Shown here: piece after piece, positions 1 to 12,374 of the stretch
Position numbering within the stretch: the first letter of the stretch is position 1
How the letters are laid out: each line of letters begins with the position of its first letter
From: Agrypnia vestita
Lineage: Eukaryota > Arthropoda > Insecta > Trichoptera > Phryganeidae
Length of the DNA: 64,000 nt
Direction: 5' to 3'
NCBI GenBank assembly: GCA_016648135.1
Contig: JADDOH010023682.1
Coordinates: 1 to 64,000, forward strand
Notes under the pieces: generated by a model
What the model saw: the letters and a program-made list of their open reading frames with translations, nothing else
Databases searched by the model: none
Told to the model about the DNA's origin: nothing
Program-made: the position numbers and the translations under genes

Positions 1-838
1 CCCCACTTGACCCTAAAACCTTTTGCTCGCTAAATTACTGTGCAAGGTGTTTATACATATTTAAGTACGTCGCTTAAATAAGAATTTATCACGTAATAAA
101 AGCTACGCTGCACCGCTAAAATTAAATATAAAAAACTACCGCCTAACAATAGCCCAAAGGGCTAAATTAACATATTACCGCGAACGGAAAAAATTTAAAA
201 TAAATTTAAGTATTTAATTTAAGTATTGAACGGAATAAATTTAAGTATTTCCGAAATCTGTGTCGCAAATCAAATTTGGCGTGAAAGAGGGCAAAACCAG
301 AACTAGCATTGGAGAAGAAGAGGAGGTATTCGTCAAAGTGCATGGATCCCTTCCTTCATTATATTCCCGTGTAACATCCCTGCCACACCAATTATATTAC
401 TAAAAAGAAATCATGTAATCAACACAAGTTTTTGAAAAGAGTTGTTTTTTTTTAATTCAAATATCTTGACATCACTGAAAATATTAACAATTATACACTC
501 GTGAAAAATCATAGAACATTAAATGGTTCGCGTCCTTGCTGAACCCTGGTATATTTTTGACGCTCCACGGAGAGTCGATGGAAGCAACGTCGCTAGGGTG
601 CCGCGCCGGCATTTTTCGTCCGAGGTTCGCGCCAAGCTTCCAGCCATATAATTTCGTTATTTTAGTGAATTTGAACGAAATTACGGACAGACAGACAACG
701 AAATTATTATGTTTGAAATATATTTGAAATTGACCCCTATTTCGCTTAGCTTGTTTCAGAACTGATAAAAGCCATAGATAAAATTCTTGAACTTCTCATC
801 TACGATACACATAAAATATTATTTATCTGTGAGCTGTG
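1..838. other. AT-rich non-coding stretch
   Basis: I see no gene or clearly bounded repeat. A 63-codon open frame near 536-727 has no recognisable domain and is probably chance. Confidence 0.5.
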
Positions 839-846
839 ATGGCCAC

Positions 847-1378
847 TAAATATTCGTTCACCAGATCGTTCAGTCAAATAAACTGTTCACATAATCGTTC
901 AGTAGTTCTTTGGATTTTTGTAAAGTGAACTGTTCAATTAGTAAATATTTTTTTCGACATATGTTTTCAAAGACCAAAAAAAAGGTAACCGGTGAAAAAA
1001 TAATATACATTTTTCCCAAAATAAAATTTGGTGACTAAAAAAAAGGCCAACAGACAAAATATATCGAATGAAAAAAAATCTGGTGCCCAAAAAAAGCTCG
1101 CCGAAAAAATATACGAACATATCGAACAATTTTTCCCAAAATAACATTGCGTGACCTAAAAAAAATCGAAAAACATACTAATTCGAAAAGATGTCGATCA
1201 GATCACGACAACGTACTGTTCACTGCCTAAAAGATTACATTTCTAGAAATTTTAGCAGAATTGCATTGATGAATATATTTTTCATCTACTGAACGACTAG
1301 TTCACTTAAGTGAACAGTACCGTTCGTTCGTTCAGTAAAGTGGTTGGTTCGTTGGTTCGTTCATGAACGACATCTCTA
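847..1378. mobile_element. hAT-like MITE with 8-bp target site duplication
   Basis: A 532-bp block is flanked on both sides by the same 8-mer, ATGGCCAC (839-846 and 1379-1386). An 8-bp duplication is typical of hAT transposons. The ends are imperfect inverted repeats: the left starts TAAATATTCGTTCA and the right, read inward on the other strand, starts TAGAGATGTCGTTCA. The interior is A-rich with degenerate internal repeats around 960-1170 and has no transposase. It is therefore a non-autonomous copy. Confidence 0.7.
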
Positions 1379-1386
1379 ATGGCCAC

Positions 1387-2282
1387 ATCCATGCCACACC
1401 TTTAGATAAAAATAGCCCGTTCGCCGCACAGAATAGAGAGGTTCGCCGTCTTCAACGTCTTCAGCGCCATGTAAGTTAAACATTTTATAATGTTATTGTA
1501 CATTTTCAATTTCGTTATCTAATACTCTTGTACCTCAGCAATACGGAACAATTTTTGAAGTCACCAGTTTAAATAATTGTCAAATAATAACTCAAATGAC
1601 CAAGCAATGGTAGTCAAAAAATAATATCTCTTTCGTCCCCTTATCTTAGCAGGACCGGTGGCCCGAAGTCGCCAAAGCGTCACTTCCTTTGTCTGGCCCA
1701 GTTTGGGAAGACTTATCACGAAGGACGATTCAGTGCTGACTAAAATTTTTGGCCTAGGGTTGAGGTTGACTTGGACGATGTTCATTTTCAGCACGTTGCC
1801 GCACAAAACTGGAAATAATCGAGTTTTTACATCAGATGTATTATAAATATGTATAAGACATCAATTGGCTTCCCAAATTGAGCGATTTAAAGTCTCTGGA
1901 CTGTTTTATTTTGGGTTATGTGAAAAATTCAGTCTATACTTATGCTCAAGGACAGATTTTGCTAAAAAAATATTGAAAATTTTCTCAAAAGGGTGGCTGT
2001 TTAGGAGAAAATGTCACTTTTATGTTTACATTTGGTATTTTTGATATCTTCCACTGTCTGTTCTCCGCGCTATCCAGGTGATTAAATATTTTTGTTTAAT
2101 TTTTCAGCCAACCACAGCTTGACATACCCAAAGTAGTCCTGAAATTAATCCTCAGAACCAAGAAAGAAGAGACAGCAGGAAGAAAGACTCAAGCTATCCA
2201 CCTTCAGCTGTAAGTTGGTGGTTATAATATATCATTTTTTATTTCTATTCAAAATGTGGTCAATATTGTCTCGCTTTGAAGT
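1387..2282 (+). other. Candidate spliced exons of an unidentified + strand transcript
   Basis: Two splice-like segments are visible. One ends at 1470 in front of a GTAAGT donor. A second runs from an acceptor (TTTTTCAG) to 2209 before another GTAAGT, with one open frame of about 34 codons rich in Lys and Arg. They could be 5' exons of the gene whose last exon is at 10261, since part of the second, in a shifted frame, loosely resembles the L27 leader region, but the match is weak. No start codon fits cleanly. Alternatively these are chance splice signals. Confidence 0.25.
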
Positions 2283-2811
2283 GAATAGAAATATCTTTGT
2301 CCACTTAATTTAAAGTCTATCTCAATGTCTGTCTGTTCTCTATACAAATCTACACCGTTTGTCCGATTCAACTAAAACTTTGCATACTTATGCTTTAGGA
2401 CCAGGCGGGTAACATAGACGACATTTACCCCCTCCTATTACACCCCCTCCCTTTGATATATTTTCAATGCAAATCTATACCGTCTGACCGATTGGACTCA
2501 AAATTTGCAAACTTATTCTTTAGGACTAGGTAGCTAATATAGGCGACATTTACCCTTCCCTCTCTACCCCACCCCTAGATATATTTTCTGTACAAATCTA
2601 CACCGCTTGGACCCAAATTTTGCATACATATTTCCAATGGAAAAAATAGGCCACATTTCTTCCCTAGACATCCTATCCGTCCCAGCCTTGATTGAATGGA
2701 AACATTGTTTCAATTAGAGGCTTTTCAAAACAATGGAACCTTTGTTTCTCCCTTCTAAATTTATTTTCAATTTATTCCATAACCCGTGCAACGCCGGGTA
2801 CGGACAGCTAG
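2283..2811 (+). mobile_element. Helitron-like element with internal 125-bp repeats
   Basis: The right end has a short GC hairpin (ACCCG...CGGGT) followed by eight bases and CTAG, then T, which is the arrangement expected of a Helitron 3' terminus. Inside are three degenerate repeats of about 125 bp, each starting near 'caaatctacacc' (around 2343, 2471 and 2592). A related copy lies inverted at 55367-55725. The left boundary is uncertain and no Rep/helicase ORF is present. Assignment to Helitrons rests on the end structure only. Confidence 0.5.
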
Positions 2812-3284
2812 TGTTGAATAAATGTGATCCAAACGCAGCCCTAGTTTTAAATATAGTTTTATTTTATTTTTCAGTGTAAGAAATATCATAAGTGACATCT
2901 TGCAAATAATCAAGCGTACAGGGCATAAGATCTCATTTATTATTTTACTCCTCCTTCCATTATTTTTTTTTTCATTCGTTCCGGAGATTTTGTGTCGCAC
3001 CTTGTTGATGACCTTCTCCGACGGTACAAGGAAAATTTAAATTTTGATAAAACATGAAATAACAATGATTTTTTCGATACTTTAGTTTAGAAACTTACTG
3101 GTGATGGATAAAGGAATACCGCACATGATCTGATTGTGTTTTTCTTTTTTTCAATTTAGATTTTCCCCACGGTATACCCACGGAGTAATTCAAATTTATA
3201 AAATATTCCGCCACATTATCGGGCCGCCGCGCACCGTTGCTAGTAATCAAACTTTTGTAATGATTCCAATTTGAAAAAAACATT
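2812..3284. other. Non-coding stretch without recognised features
   Basis: AT-rich sequence with short chance ORFs. I see no gene or repeat boundary. Confidence 0.4.
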
Positions 3285-3515
3285 AAAATTTCTAAAAATC
3301 CGAAACTATGCTATAATTATTAATTTTTTTAAACGAAAATTTGATAGATCTTCTTGATCGTCGCCACGAGTCTGCTTGCAAAGTTTCAGCTCGATTAGAT
3401 CACGGAAAAAGGGTCAAAAATCGATTCAACATTTTTTCGATGGCAAGCCGGCAAGCAAGCAAGCAGACGCCACGAGTTAAAAGAAAGGAAGTAAAAAAAA
3501 ATTTTTTTAATGGAG
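3285..3515 (+). repeat. Interspersed repeat (copy also at 48815-49012)
   Basis: The segment shares a recognisable core with 48815-49012: an AT-rich start, then 'cgtcgccacgagt', 'cagctcgatt' and 'cagacgccacgagttaaaag'. The two copies lie far apart, so this is a dispersed family, possibly a LINE 3' tail or a SINE. No coding capacity is seen. Confidence 0.55.
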
Positions 3516-3772
3516 ACATTTTGTTTCACACATGTTTTAATGCTTATCTCTGCAGGTTTTTGTACTATTTATGATCCTTAGATGCTAGTGATGAATAAGT
3601 TAGTATTGCTTCTAAATCTCCCCCTTTTCGTCTCTTCTTTTTTCTTTTTCTGTTACGCTTCTTTTTTTCTACTGTTTGTGAAGTAAACTTAATAATTTTT
3701 TGAAAAGTACCTACTGCGGATGGATGATAGTATGTCACATTATGAGGAATGATGGAACAAAAAATAATTTGA

Positions 3773-4232
3773 TATTGCTTGCCCAACGTAACTTGGCGTG
3801 CGGCGAATTTTGAACCAAAACCCGCCCCGCCCGCACCCGGCGGTAACCCCTCGCCCTGTCATTTACTTCAATTTTGTATTTGGTCGGGAGCTGTGACATC
3901 TTGATTACCAATATACACTGAATTATTATGTCCAAAACATCCTAAACAGTCCGGGATGGTGCAAGAACAATTGTCAATGAAGTATTAAAGTTTTGCGAAG
4001 CTGAAAAAGCGAATAATGGACCGATATTACCGTCTGACAGTTTGACAGACAGAACGGCCGCCATTACTGCATGGTTTCTTTAGTGCTGCCCTACCAAATT
4101 TCTGTATTTAATACGACACCGTCACCGGACATTCTGTGCTTTATGTATTGTGTAATAAATTTACACCCTGACAACTTCTGTTACGCGATAGGGACGCCCT
4201 CCCTCGCACGCCAAGTTATAGTGGTACGTCTA
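3773..4232 (+). mobile_element. MITE-like element, copy A
   Basis: About 460 bp, nearly the same sequence as 47850-48294. The ends form an imperfect inverted repeat sharing AACTTGGCGTGCG at 10-20 bases from each terminus, and both copies stop at the same points, which defines the element. Flanking TA is compatible with a Tc1/mariner-type insertion. No ORF of interest. Superfamily is undecided. Confidence 0.65.
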
Positions 4233-5511
4233 TAATGTCAAACTTTTCACAAAAGATCAAAAACCTGTAACTTCTTTGCCTTTGTAAAATTTAAAAACAT
4301 ACGAGTGCTAATAAATAAATAAGGGTAAAAACTGATATACATGTTTTTTTTATTTTGATTTTATATTATGGAAATATCATGTTTTGATCCGATATGATGA
4401 AAATATCATAATTTATTTCGGTTAATGCCTTCCTTTCTCGACGTTTCTTTTTATTCACTCCAGTATCGAGTGCACTAAGAATTGATTGCTCAGACATGCT
4501 TGAAAAACCAAAACTGCAAACCACGCAACTCGCAAACAAAATCGTATGGACGGAAATTTTTGAAATTTTTCGAAGCGTCTACAGAAACGACAATTTGACA
4601 TTGACGAATCCATAGAAAAGAGAATGACGAATCATACTGTGGTCATCTGACAGATGTCAAAGACCACGTCAAAGACAAACAGCCCAAACGTAGACAATAA
4701 AGTACTTTTTTACAGCATGGACAGCCCGGGATTTAGGCCAATAAAGAAACAAGTTCTTTTTTTAAATATATTCTCTAACATTGAAATATCATGACCTGCG
4801 TCAAACTCCCAACTTCAGAGGCTATTTATTTACTACAAGAATAATCATGTTTGAACCATACCAGCTTACAGGGTGATGAAATTTATGGTATTCTGTCGAA
4901 TGACACGTGTAACTTTTTTTTTACAAAAAATGGAATTATCATAAACTTTATTTTAGGTCTTATTTTCGGTTTCTTCTTCTCTTATTTTTCTGCCATAGTT
5001 TTTAGGAATAAATCTATGAGGTGGAGCTCTATTTTTATTTTAAAAGTGAGGGATGAAAATGTGACATCTAATTCTTATTCTTCATCACTTATTCCTCTTC
5101 TATCGTCTTTTCATAATTGTTTTTGTGCGACATCTCTCGGAATGGGTAAAATGAATTGTCAGGCCGTCAGGCGTAAGTCCCGTTGATGTGGGTTGCAATC
5201 AGTGTCGAAAATAGAACGGCGCACTATATCCATGCCTTGAACGTTTTCGGGAATATCCATTATTTAATTTAAGTAAACGTCATCATCGTCGTCTTCTTTG
5301 TTTTTTTGCAACCATTCTAGAGGATAGGATGCCACGCGATGTCTGTACTCTTAATGTTCATTCGGGAATATTCGTTATTTATGCGCGCTGATATCATAAT
5401 TCTCGTCGTTTCTTTTTTAAATCAACGTCGAGGATAGAACTCTGCGATATTGGGATACGGGTCGTTCATTTGGCAATCGGCCGTATTCTGAAAATAACAA
5501 GATTGTTATTT
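4233..5511. other. Non-coding stretch, nothing recognised
   Basis: An open frame of 111 codons at 4851-5186 has no start-site context, domain or homologue that I recognise. The rest is AT-rich with no visible repeat. Confidence 0.45.
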
Positions 5512-6224
5512 GGTGATTATTACCCCAACACTCAAAAATAGAGAAATGTCAAGACATGTGTCAAATGTCAATATTTCTTTAAAAATATGTCATGAAAATA
5601 GTGGCTTTAATTTAATATCTGAAATCTTTGGATGAAGAAATTAGTAGATGTGTGTGAAACAAACTGATTTCTACCAACTTTAAAGAAATATTAGTACTTA
5701 TTTTATATAATATTCATTAAACTTTTATATTTTAGACAAAGCCGCATTTGGCAATGACTGGTTTGCGAGATGATATAAACATCGCTTCGACATCAAATAA
5801 ACAGGTCTTTTTTAATAACACCCACACTTTACAGGTAGATTCCTATAGAATTATTCATTTTTTTCAATACAAGTTGAATAAAATAATAAAAACCCTGCAA
5901 GAAATCCATTTGGAGTTTTTTATAATCGGAATTGGAAGGATTTTATTATTTTATTTGAGTGTTAAAGGGAATTAATGTTTTATATTCGATACAAGTTGCT
6001 TTAATGATGGTCTACAAAACGTTTTACAAAAAAATAGCTCAGAAATATTGAGAAAAAATGCAGTCTTTGATGTCGCATAATTAAAGCGGGAATCTATCTG
6101 TAAAGTATTGAGGACTATCTCTGTAACAATGTGTATATTCGTTTATACAACATAACATGAACTATATATAAAATAAGCGATTTTTTTGTCCGGTCCATTT
6201 TTGAGTGTTGGTGCAGTAATTACC
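5512..6224. mobile_element. MITE-like element with about 30-bp inverted ends
   Basis: The left end (5512-5542) and right end (6195-6224) are inverted copies of one another, sharing CCAACACTCAAAAAT and a similar 'ggtRattaYt' start. The 713-bp interior carries no transposase. I could not fix a target site duplication. It directly precedes the Penelope fragment. Confidence 0.5.
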
Positions 6225-6249
6225 GAATAAGGCGGATTGTCGTAAATCT

Positions 6250-7110
6250 ACGTCTTATCGATTTTTGAGCGTTGATTTGTCTTATCCATTCAGCGACGCA
6301 CTGGAAGGCAATGGTTACCAGAAGCGACAGATACAACGCGTCATAAGTACGAGGTCTGTTCGCCCTGAAAAACATACAGAACCTGAGTGCAAAGGCATCG
6401 CCTTTCTGCCTTTTGTCCAAAGCGTTACAGACAGAATTGCCAGAGCTCTCAAGAAAAGAGACATTAAGACAGTTTTTGGTACCAACTTCAAAATTAAGGA
6501 TATGTTGAGATCAGCGAAGGATCGAGATCACTTAGAAACAGACGGTGTGTATAGACTCGATTGTCAAGACTGCGATAAAGTATACGTGGGGCAAACGGCG
6601 CGTACCATTTCCAAAAGGGTCAACGAGCACAAATGGGCATGCAAACTCGGTCATCCAGAAAAAATCAGCACTGGCTGAGCATTTTCTGGATACCGGCCAT
6701 CATTTTGCATTCGAACCGAAAATCCTTGGAAAGCCTAAGAGTCACCATGCGCGTCTTATCAAGGAAGCACTAGAAATCTACAAGCATCCGATAAACATTA
6801 ATAGAGATGATGGTCTCAAATTAAAAACATCTTGGTATCCGGCGCTTCAAAGTCATTCTCGTCGCAGACTCCGCAGAGATAGTGATCAGACAACACATGA
6901 ATCATACATACAATACAACACATCATGACTTCGGCACGGTATTGCAAGCCGATACTTAACCACAACACCAACATTCAAGACAACACATCAGCCCTGATGA
7001 TGGACCCTGCAATGGGATCCGAAACGTCGGCCCGAAAGGTCGTAACAACACGGCATAATACCCCAGTAAACACAAACTTGAAGATTCTGAGTGGCCGTGA
7101 AAACCTAAGA
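6250..7110 (+). pseudogene. Penelope-like retroelement fragment, GIY-YIG endonuclease end
   Basis: Penelope-like elements encode a reverse transcriptase followed by a C-terminal GIY-YIG nuclease that nicks target DNA. The translation at 6265-6675 ends in a GIY-YIG-like core (GVYRLDCQDCDKVYVGQT, then R and EH). It continues in a second frame from about 6668 to 6925 (AEHFLDTGHHF, then EALEIYKHP and W). The frame changes at an A run near 6660, and again near 6925, so the ORF is broken. The RT domain is missing, hence 5' truncated. A tail with the usual post-nuclease look continues to about 7050. Confidence 0.8.
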
Positions 7111-8053
7111 ACAAGTCCTCCAACTGTTTCCGCTAGCTCAGTGTTTTTCAAACTTTTGGAAAACGACTCCCCTACAAGAGAAAAAATTCTGGCGACTCTC
7201 GAAGCTGCCAATGGGCAAAAATGGGTAATAAATTCTTTTTGGATATGTCAGTACAACTGGCGGATCTGAAGATGAAAGAAAATGTATAGATTTATCAGCC
7301 GAGGGCATTCTCATAATGGAATTTAATTCGCAAATGATTGACATCTTCTGGGAGAAGAGAAAAATATCTAGAGTTGGCAAGAGAAACTTTGGCTAAACTT
7401 TACTTTATGGCCCCACTCGATTTTCTTAAAAATAAGTATCCTAGTGTAGCTAAGCAAAACTGAAATCAAAATTTGGCGGTCGTAAGTATTTAAAAAGTTA
7501 TTACACTTTACAGTTTGAAATTTTTCCTTATGTATTTCGACATTTGAGTAGTTTAATTTACGAATAAATCGTAGACATACTGGGGTATTTAAGTGCCCAG
7601 ATTTCAAAAATTAAATCAAATCGTTTTCATTGCAAGAATTAAAAAAATTATTACATTTTAAAGATTAAAATTATTTAACTTTTTGACGTTTGAAATGCAC
7701 TTTTCATAGACAATAGGGATGGGCGTTGAATGGACGGACTAGTTGAAATCAACCGTTGACGTTGCATCGACGCGTCGACCGTTTACTTTTATCGCATGGA
7801 CTAGTTGAATTCGTAGACGGTGGACAGCGGACGCCGTGGTCGGTGGACGATTCGAGATTAACGCAATGCAAAGCAACTAGCGAGAGCAAGACAAAACGTC
7901 TCCGTTTATTTCTCGCTCATCTCTCGCTGTTGACTTGTAGATGCCATAGACGTCATAGACGGCTCGACGGTTAATTTCATTTCAACCATAGCCACCTTTA
8001 TTCTCTGTAGATAGCCATGAAGCAGAATTTTGGCAACGTCGCATGGTAAGCCG
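7111..8053. other. Non-coding stretch with possible short repeat fragments
   Basis: At 7138 a segment resembles hAT ends (CAGTGTTTTTCAAACTTTT) but no partner end was found. At 7720-7990 a GC-richer block with repeated 'ggactagttgaa' motifs may be another short element. No gene is supported. Confidence 0.35.
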
Positions 8054-9765
8054 ATTGGGGGATAAATGCAGAATAGGGCGTTGGGATTTCTAATATTAAT
8101 TAATAACTTTTTTCGGTATAATTAAGTATTCTGATTCTAATAATATCGTAAAATAATGTCGCACAATTATATATATTTATATTATACGAGTAAATCCAAT
8201 TTAAAAATCGTAATTATTTTCATAGTAAGTTTTGACAATTAAACCTTTCCCTTTGAAAGTCTGTAAGTTATATGAAATATAAATAAAATTTTCTGGTAAA
8301 TTTAATTGTCCTAATTTCAATAATGTCATAAAATAATGTCGCACTCTTATATTTATTAATATTATACAAGTAATTCCAATTTAAAAATCGTAATTATTTT
8401 CTTCATAAATTTAACAAATAAACGATTTTATCATAGAATATAGACCAAAAAGATTTTATCCATTTTATGTATACAAAATGCAAACTATAAACAACACGAT
8501 ATTTTATTCAAAGATAAAAGTAGGTACTATAAAACAATAAAATATACTGCATTACACACAGTTTTAATTGAACAAATAATAATATTAAAGAATGATTCCA
8601 CAAATTAATGAATAAATTATACATTCAACTATAAAATAAAAATAACGAAACATAACGTGATCTAAAAATAAATTCGCAATAAAAGTAAATAACCTAAACT
8701 ATAAACTTGTAATTAAATTAACTTTTCAAACCTAACCTAACCTATAAATGTATAATTAAATTAACAAACCAAACCTAACCTAACCTATAAATTTGTTATT
8801 AAATCAACTAACCAAACACAACCTAACCTATAAATTTGTTATTAAATCAACTAACCAAACATAAACTAACCTATAAATTTGTTATTAAATCAAGTAACCT
8901 AACCTAACCTATAAATTTATTATTAAATTAACTAACCAAACCTAACCTAACCTAACCAAAACTAATAACTTAACCTAACCTAACTAAAACTAATAACCCA
9001 ACCTAACCTAACCAAAACTAATAACCTAACCTAACCTAACCAAATAACCTAACCTAACCTAACCAAAACTAATAACCTAACCTAACCAAACCTAATTACC
9101 TAACCTAACCTAACCAAAACTAATAACCTAACCTAACCAAACCTAATAACCTAACCTAACCAAACATAATAACCATATACATATAATAATTAACTAAAAA
9201 ACAAAAAGAAAAAACATTATAAGACACTCACCAATTCAAAATGAAATTAATCACTTTCATCTTCTTAATTAACTTTTGATAGTCTTAAAATCCGGCCCAT
9301 TAATAAAATACAAAAAGTACCTACGTTCAATATTCATCATATTTATTTCGTCTATAAATATTTTGTCATGTAAACTTATACATTGTCTATGATTTTTTCA
9401 TTTTTCCTCAGATATTACCTATGAAATGTCGAAATATACGGTAAATTTTTCGAAACTTTAAATTGTGATATCTTATTTAATACTTACTATTTAAACGTAA
9501 ATTATCTTTCATTTTGTTATTAGCACATTCAATAATATAGTGAAATACTCATTTTCGTTGTTTATGCAATGGGACCACAGGGGATTTAGCCCCTACTATG
9601 AAAATAATTACGATTTTTAAATTGAAAATACTCGTTTAATATAAATAAATAATATTGTGCGACATTATTTTATGACATTATTAAAATCAGAATACTCAAT
9701 TATACAGAAAAAAGTTATTAATTATTATTAGAAATCCCAACGCCCTTTTCTGCATTCCACCCAAT
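8054..9765. mobile_element. Fold-back element enclosing a telomere-like CCTAA array
   Basis: The left arm (about 8054-8230) and right arm (about 9590-9765) are inverted copies over roughly 170-190 bp. They share blocks such as GGGCGTTGGGATTTCTAATA near the tips and 'aatttaaaaatcgtaattat' at the inner edge. The left arm is partly repeated in direct orientation at about 8270-8405. The core contains the CCTAA-rich array at about 8735-9170 and no ORF. The structure fits a non-autonomous fold-back DNA element. No target duplication was identified. Confidence 0.7.
8735..9170. repeat. Degenerate CCTAA/TTAGG-type array
   Basis: Dozens of AACCT units occur in short runs separated by variants such as 'accaaaactaataac'. 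The pentamer is the insect telomere repeat (TTAGG on the other strand). The array is interstitial, interrupted and inside a fold-back element, so it is not a chromosome end. Confidence 0.85.
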
Positions 9766-10260
9766 ATTTGGTTTATCTGATCATGCCAGGAATGTTGCTC
9801 TCTTTTTTTTCTTATTTTTATTTATTATTTTACAATTAACAAAGATCCTGCTAACTATGAGTTAGTTATCACAGGTTCCTTCTAGTACTAATGAATATAC
9901 CTTACTATTTAATAACAGCGCTGGCTTACATAAGAATTTATGAAATTATGTATATAAAAATAGTTAGGATGCAGAGAGAATTTATAAAATTATATAAAAA
10001 TAGTTAGGATGCAGACAGTTCACTATTGTTCATAATAAACTCCCTGCATGCCACTTTTACCTTTGAATATGAATCCACCTATTCCTTTTGCCTTCAACAC
10101 ACACCTCATATTTTTTTCTTTTCCATTCTCTCCTCGCTCATACATTCCACATGACCATTTCAGCATTCCTTTTTTATTCTATCATTACACACACTCTTAA
10201 TTTGTTCATTCTTCACTATGTAGAGATAGGTGCAGTTGTTATTGTTATTATTTGTTTTAG
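9766..10260 (-). mobile_element. LINE fragment next to the L27 exon
   Basis: From about 10070 to 10217 the - strand matches the reverse-transcriptase C-terminal region seen better preserved at 41911-42381 (the same 'ccacatgacca', 'tttttattctat' and 'aatttgttcattc' landmarks). It is short and degraded. The remaining bases, including a pyrimidine-rich tract before the acceptor at 10260, show no gene. Confidence 0.55.
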
Positions 10261-10464
10261 GTTGGTTTTGGATCGGATGCAACATTGTATGCGATTGAGG
10301 GTGGTAAGGTAGTCATAACCTGCGAGAAGATCGATCCCAACTGGGACCACCCTTGGGTACAAAGGGCTTACGCTGGAAGGGAGAACCAAGTTATATACAA
10401 GAAGTACTTCAATATCATAACTTCTCCCCAACACAATAGATTTAAACTGATTGATCAAATATAA
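10261..10464 (+). CDS. mRpL27: Mitochondrial ribosomal protein L27, terminal exon
   Basis: This exon encodes the last 67 residues of a protein I recognise as mitochondrial large-subunit ribosomal protein L27, which helps form the peptidyl-transferase region of mitoribosomes. It opens after a pyrimidine-rich tract and TTTTAG, in phase 0. The first residues, VGFGSDATLYAIEGGKVV, are the L27 core strand (family pattern NVGxGxDxTLFAxxxGxV). They are followed by TCEK, NWDHPWVQR, YAGRE and IYKKYFN, typical of the insect and vertebrate mitochondrial forms, then stop TAA. The upstream exons carrying the mitochondrial leader and the KKxGGS-type N terminus were not located; they may lie left of the window or be the weak candidates near 1.4-2.2 kb. 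Confidence 0.85.
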   Translation, partial: VGFGSDATLYAIEGGKVVITCEKIDPNWDHPWVQRAYAGRENQVIYKKYFNIITSPQHNRFKLIDQI

Positions 10465-12374
10465 ATGCTTCATGCTGTGTATAAAAATAATTGCGGAAGA
10501 TTATTGTTTTATTCCTCCGATGAATATTATTCGGGTACTAGACTAGCTTTTAAATTAAACCAAATTTATGTTTACTTTTCTTTTATTTTTACCCAAGCGG
10601 CCAATAGGACCTACTGAAAATGTGATTAGCGACTGACTGACCCAAAATATAAATAAGAATGATTTTCGATTTATTAAAAGTACATATTTATTAAAGTATA
10701 TAAAATTCAATTAATTGTTATATTGGGTTTAAGAAATACAGGGACACTAGACATTAAAATTTTTGTAAGTTACAAAATATATGGTATCAAATGTTGGTAT
10801 CAATTTGGTGTAACGTGTGTGTTAAAAACATACATATATTTTGAAACTAGAAAAATACAAATAAATACCTACACAAAAGAGTCTGAATTCATACACCTAG
10901 CATAAATTCTTTGAATAATGTAATATAAAAAAAGTGTTTTGATACCATGTACACTGGATTCTCTTTTCACATGTTTTTTTACACAGTTTCAAAATAACAC
11001 TGCTGCATTGCTTGCAACTCAGTACTATGAGAGGAAAGTGGGACGGGAATCGCGAGACTGTGGATGCAGTACAGTCAGCCTGTGGGTTGGCGTGATCAGC
11101 GAGTGGTGGTGTGTTTTCTTGATATTCCTCTTCATAAGTTAACTAAAACTAAACCAATAAACCCGAAAATTTGAACAGAAATATTCCACAGGCTCAAGTG
11201 ATGAAAGCGATGTAGTACCAAATGTGCGTAAATGGGTTCGTCCATTGTCTGATTGCGATAGTGAATAAATAATCTTTTGTTACAATTTATAAAGTATTTT
11301 ATTAAAATAAAATTAAGATATGATTACAAGAGGAAAACGTATGCACTAATATTTTTTATTTTAGTATACTTTTATTGCATATTGCGTGAAACATATCCAC
11401 CACATAAAAAGAGAGTCCAGTGTACAGATATGATTTTTTTTTGCCGAATGCCTAACAGTTATATATCACTGTCCAAAGTTTGGGTGAGAAATACCAATGA
11501 CGAACTTTGAGTAAATAAGAAGAAAAAAAGATTTACTGAAAAGACTGTGTGCAGGTGGGTTATCGTATTATTGTTGGGCCATATTATATTCGCTGCAAAC
11601 ACCTGGCAATTTAATAACAAATATCACTTTTCACGAAAACTATGTCAGCGCCGGCCAGTGAAAATATACCTACTGATAACTAAAATTACCTATATTATTT
11701 GTGTTTCATTCTACAGATTCTTTTCTAGATACCATTTACAAAATTATTTAAAGAATTATAATAATAATTGCAAGGCCACGTAATGACAAACTATAGGCAC
11801 GTCTCAATTTGGATGCAAAATTGTTTAATTTGGAGAATGATCATTGATATTCGGATTTTTCTGTTATTTAAAAAAGTTTTACAGCTGGCTTAACATTCCG
11901 GGAATTTAATAATGTTAAGTCATTAAATTTTTATTCCAAATGTTTTATTGACGGAGTGCCTTTGTGTCCCATACTTATTGATTTTGTTAACCGCAGTGTT
12001 ACTAGGTACATGAATACAGTTAAGGAGTCCCAAAACCATATTTCAAAACAATTTTTAACTTTTTACATTAGAAAAAGACAGATAGCGGATTTTCTGACAT
12101 AGCGGTTTGAAAAAAGAGCGGCATCCAAAGTGTTAAAGCAGTCTTTATTTATTTTTCAGTGCTGTTTAGTTTTTATCTCTTCATTTAATTAATTTTCAAT
12201 TTCAATTTCAATTTCAATTTCAATTTTTATTTATTACATAATATGTACATTACAAACATTCTGTTCAATGCATACATATTACATATTAAGATAGAATGAA
12301 TCTAATTTTAAAAAAATTCCCAATATATTAAGGTTTTTTGCTACTTTTATATGAATTTGTCGCTTATGTCTTTA
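10465..12374. other. AT-rich intergenic stretch
   Basis: No gene is supported. Short chance ORFs occur throughout. A small run of the hexamer TTCAAT lies at about 12191-12226. A piece at 11192-11268 translates to an acidic Ser/Asp-rich peptide ending at a stop, too little to assign. Confidence 0.4.

Noticed and set aside
7138..7160. End of another hAT transposon
   Set aside because: The sequence resembles a hAT tip, but I found no matching inverted end or 8-bp duplication.
8735..9170. A chromosome end (telomere)
   Set aside because: The repeats are interrupted and variable, and genes and transposons lie on both sides.
11192..11268. piggyBac transposase N terminus
   Set aside because: An acidic Ser/Asp-rich peptide of about 25 residues is too short and unspecific.
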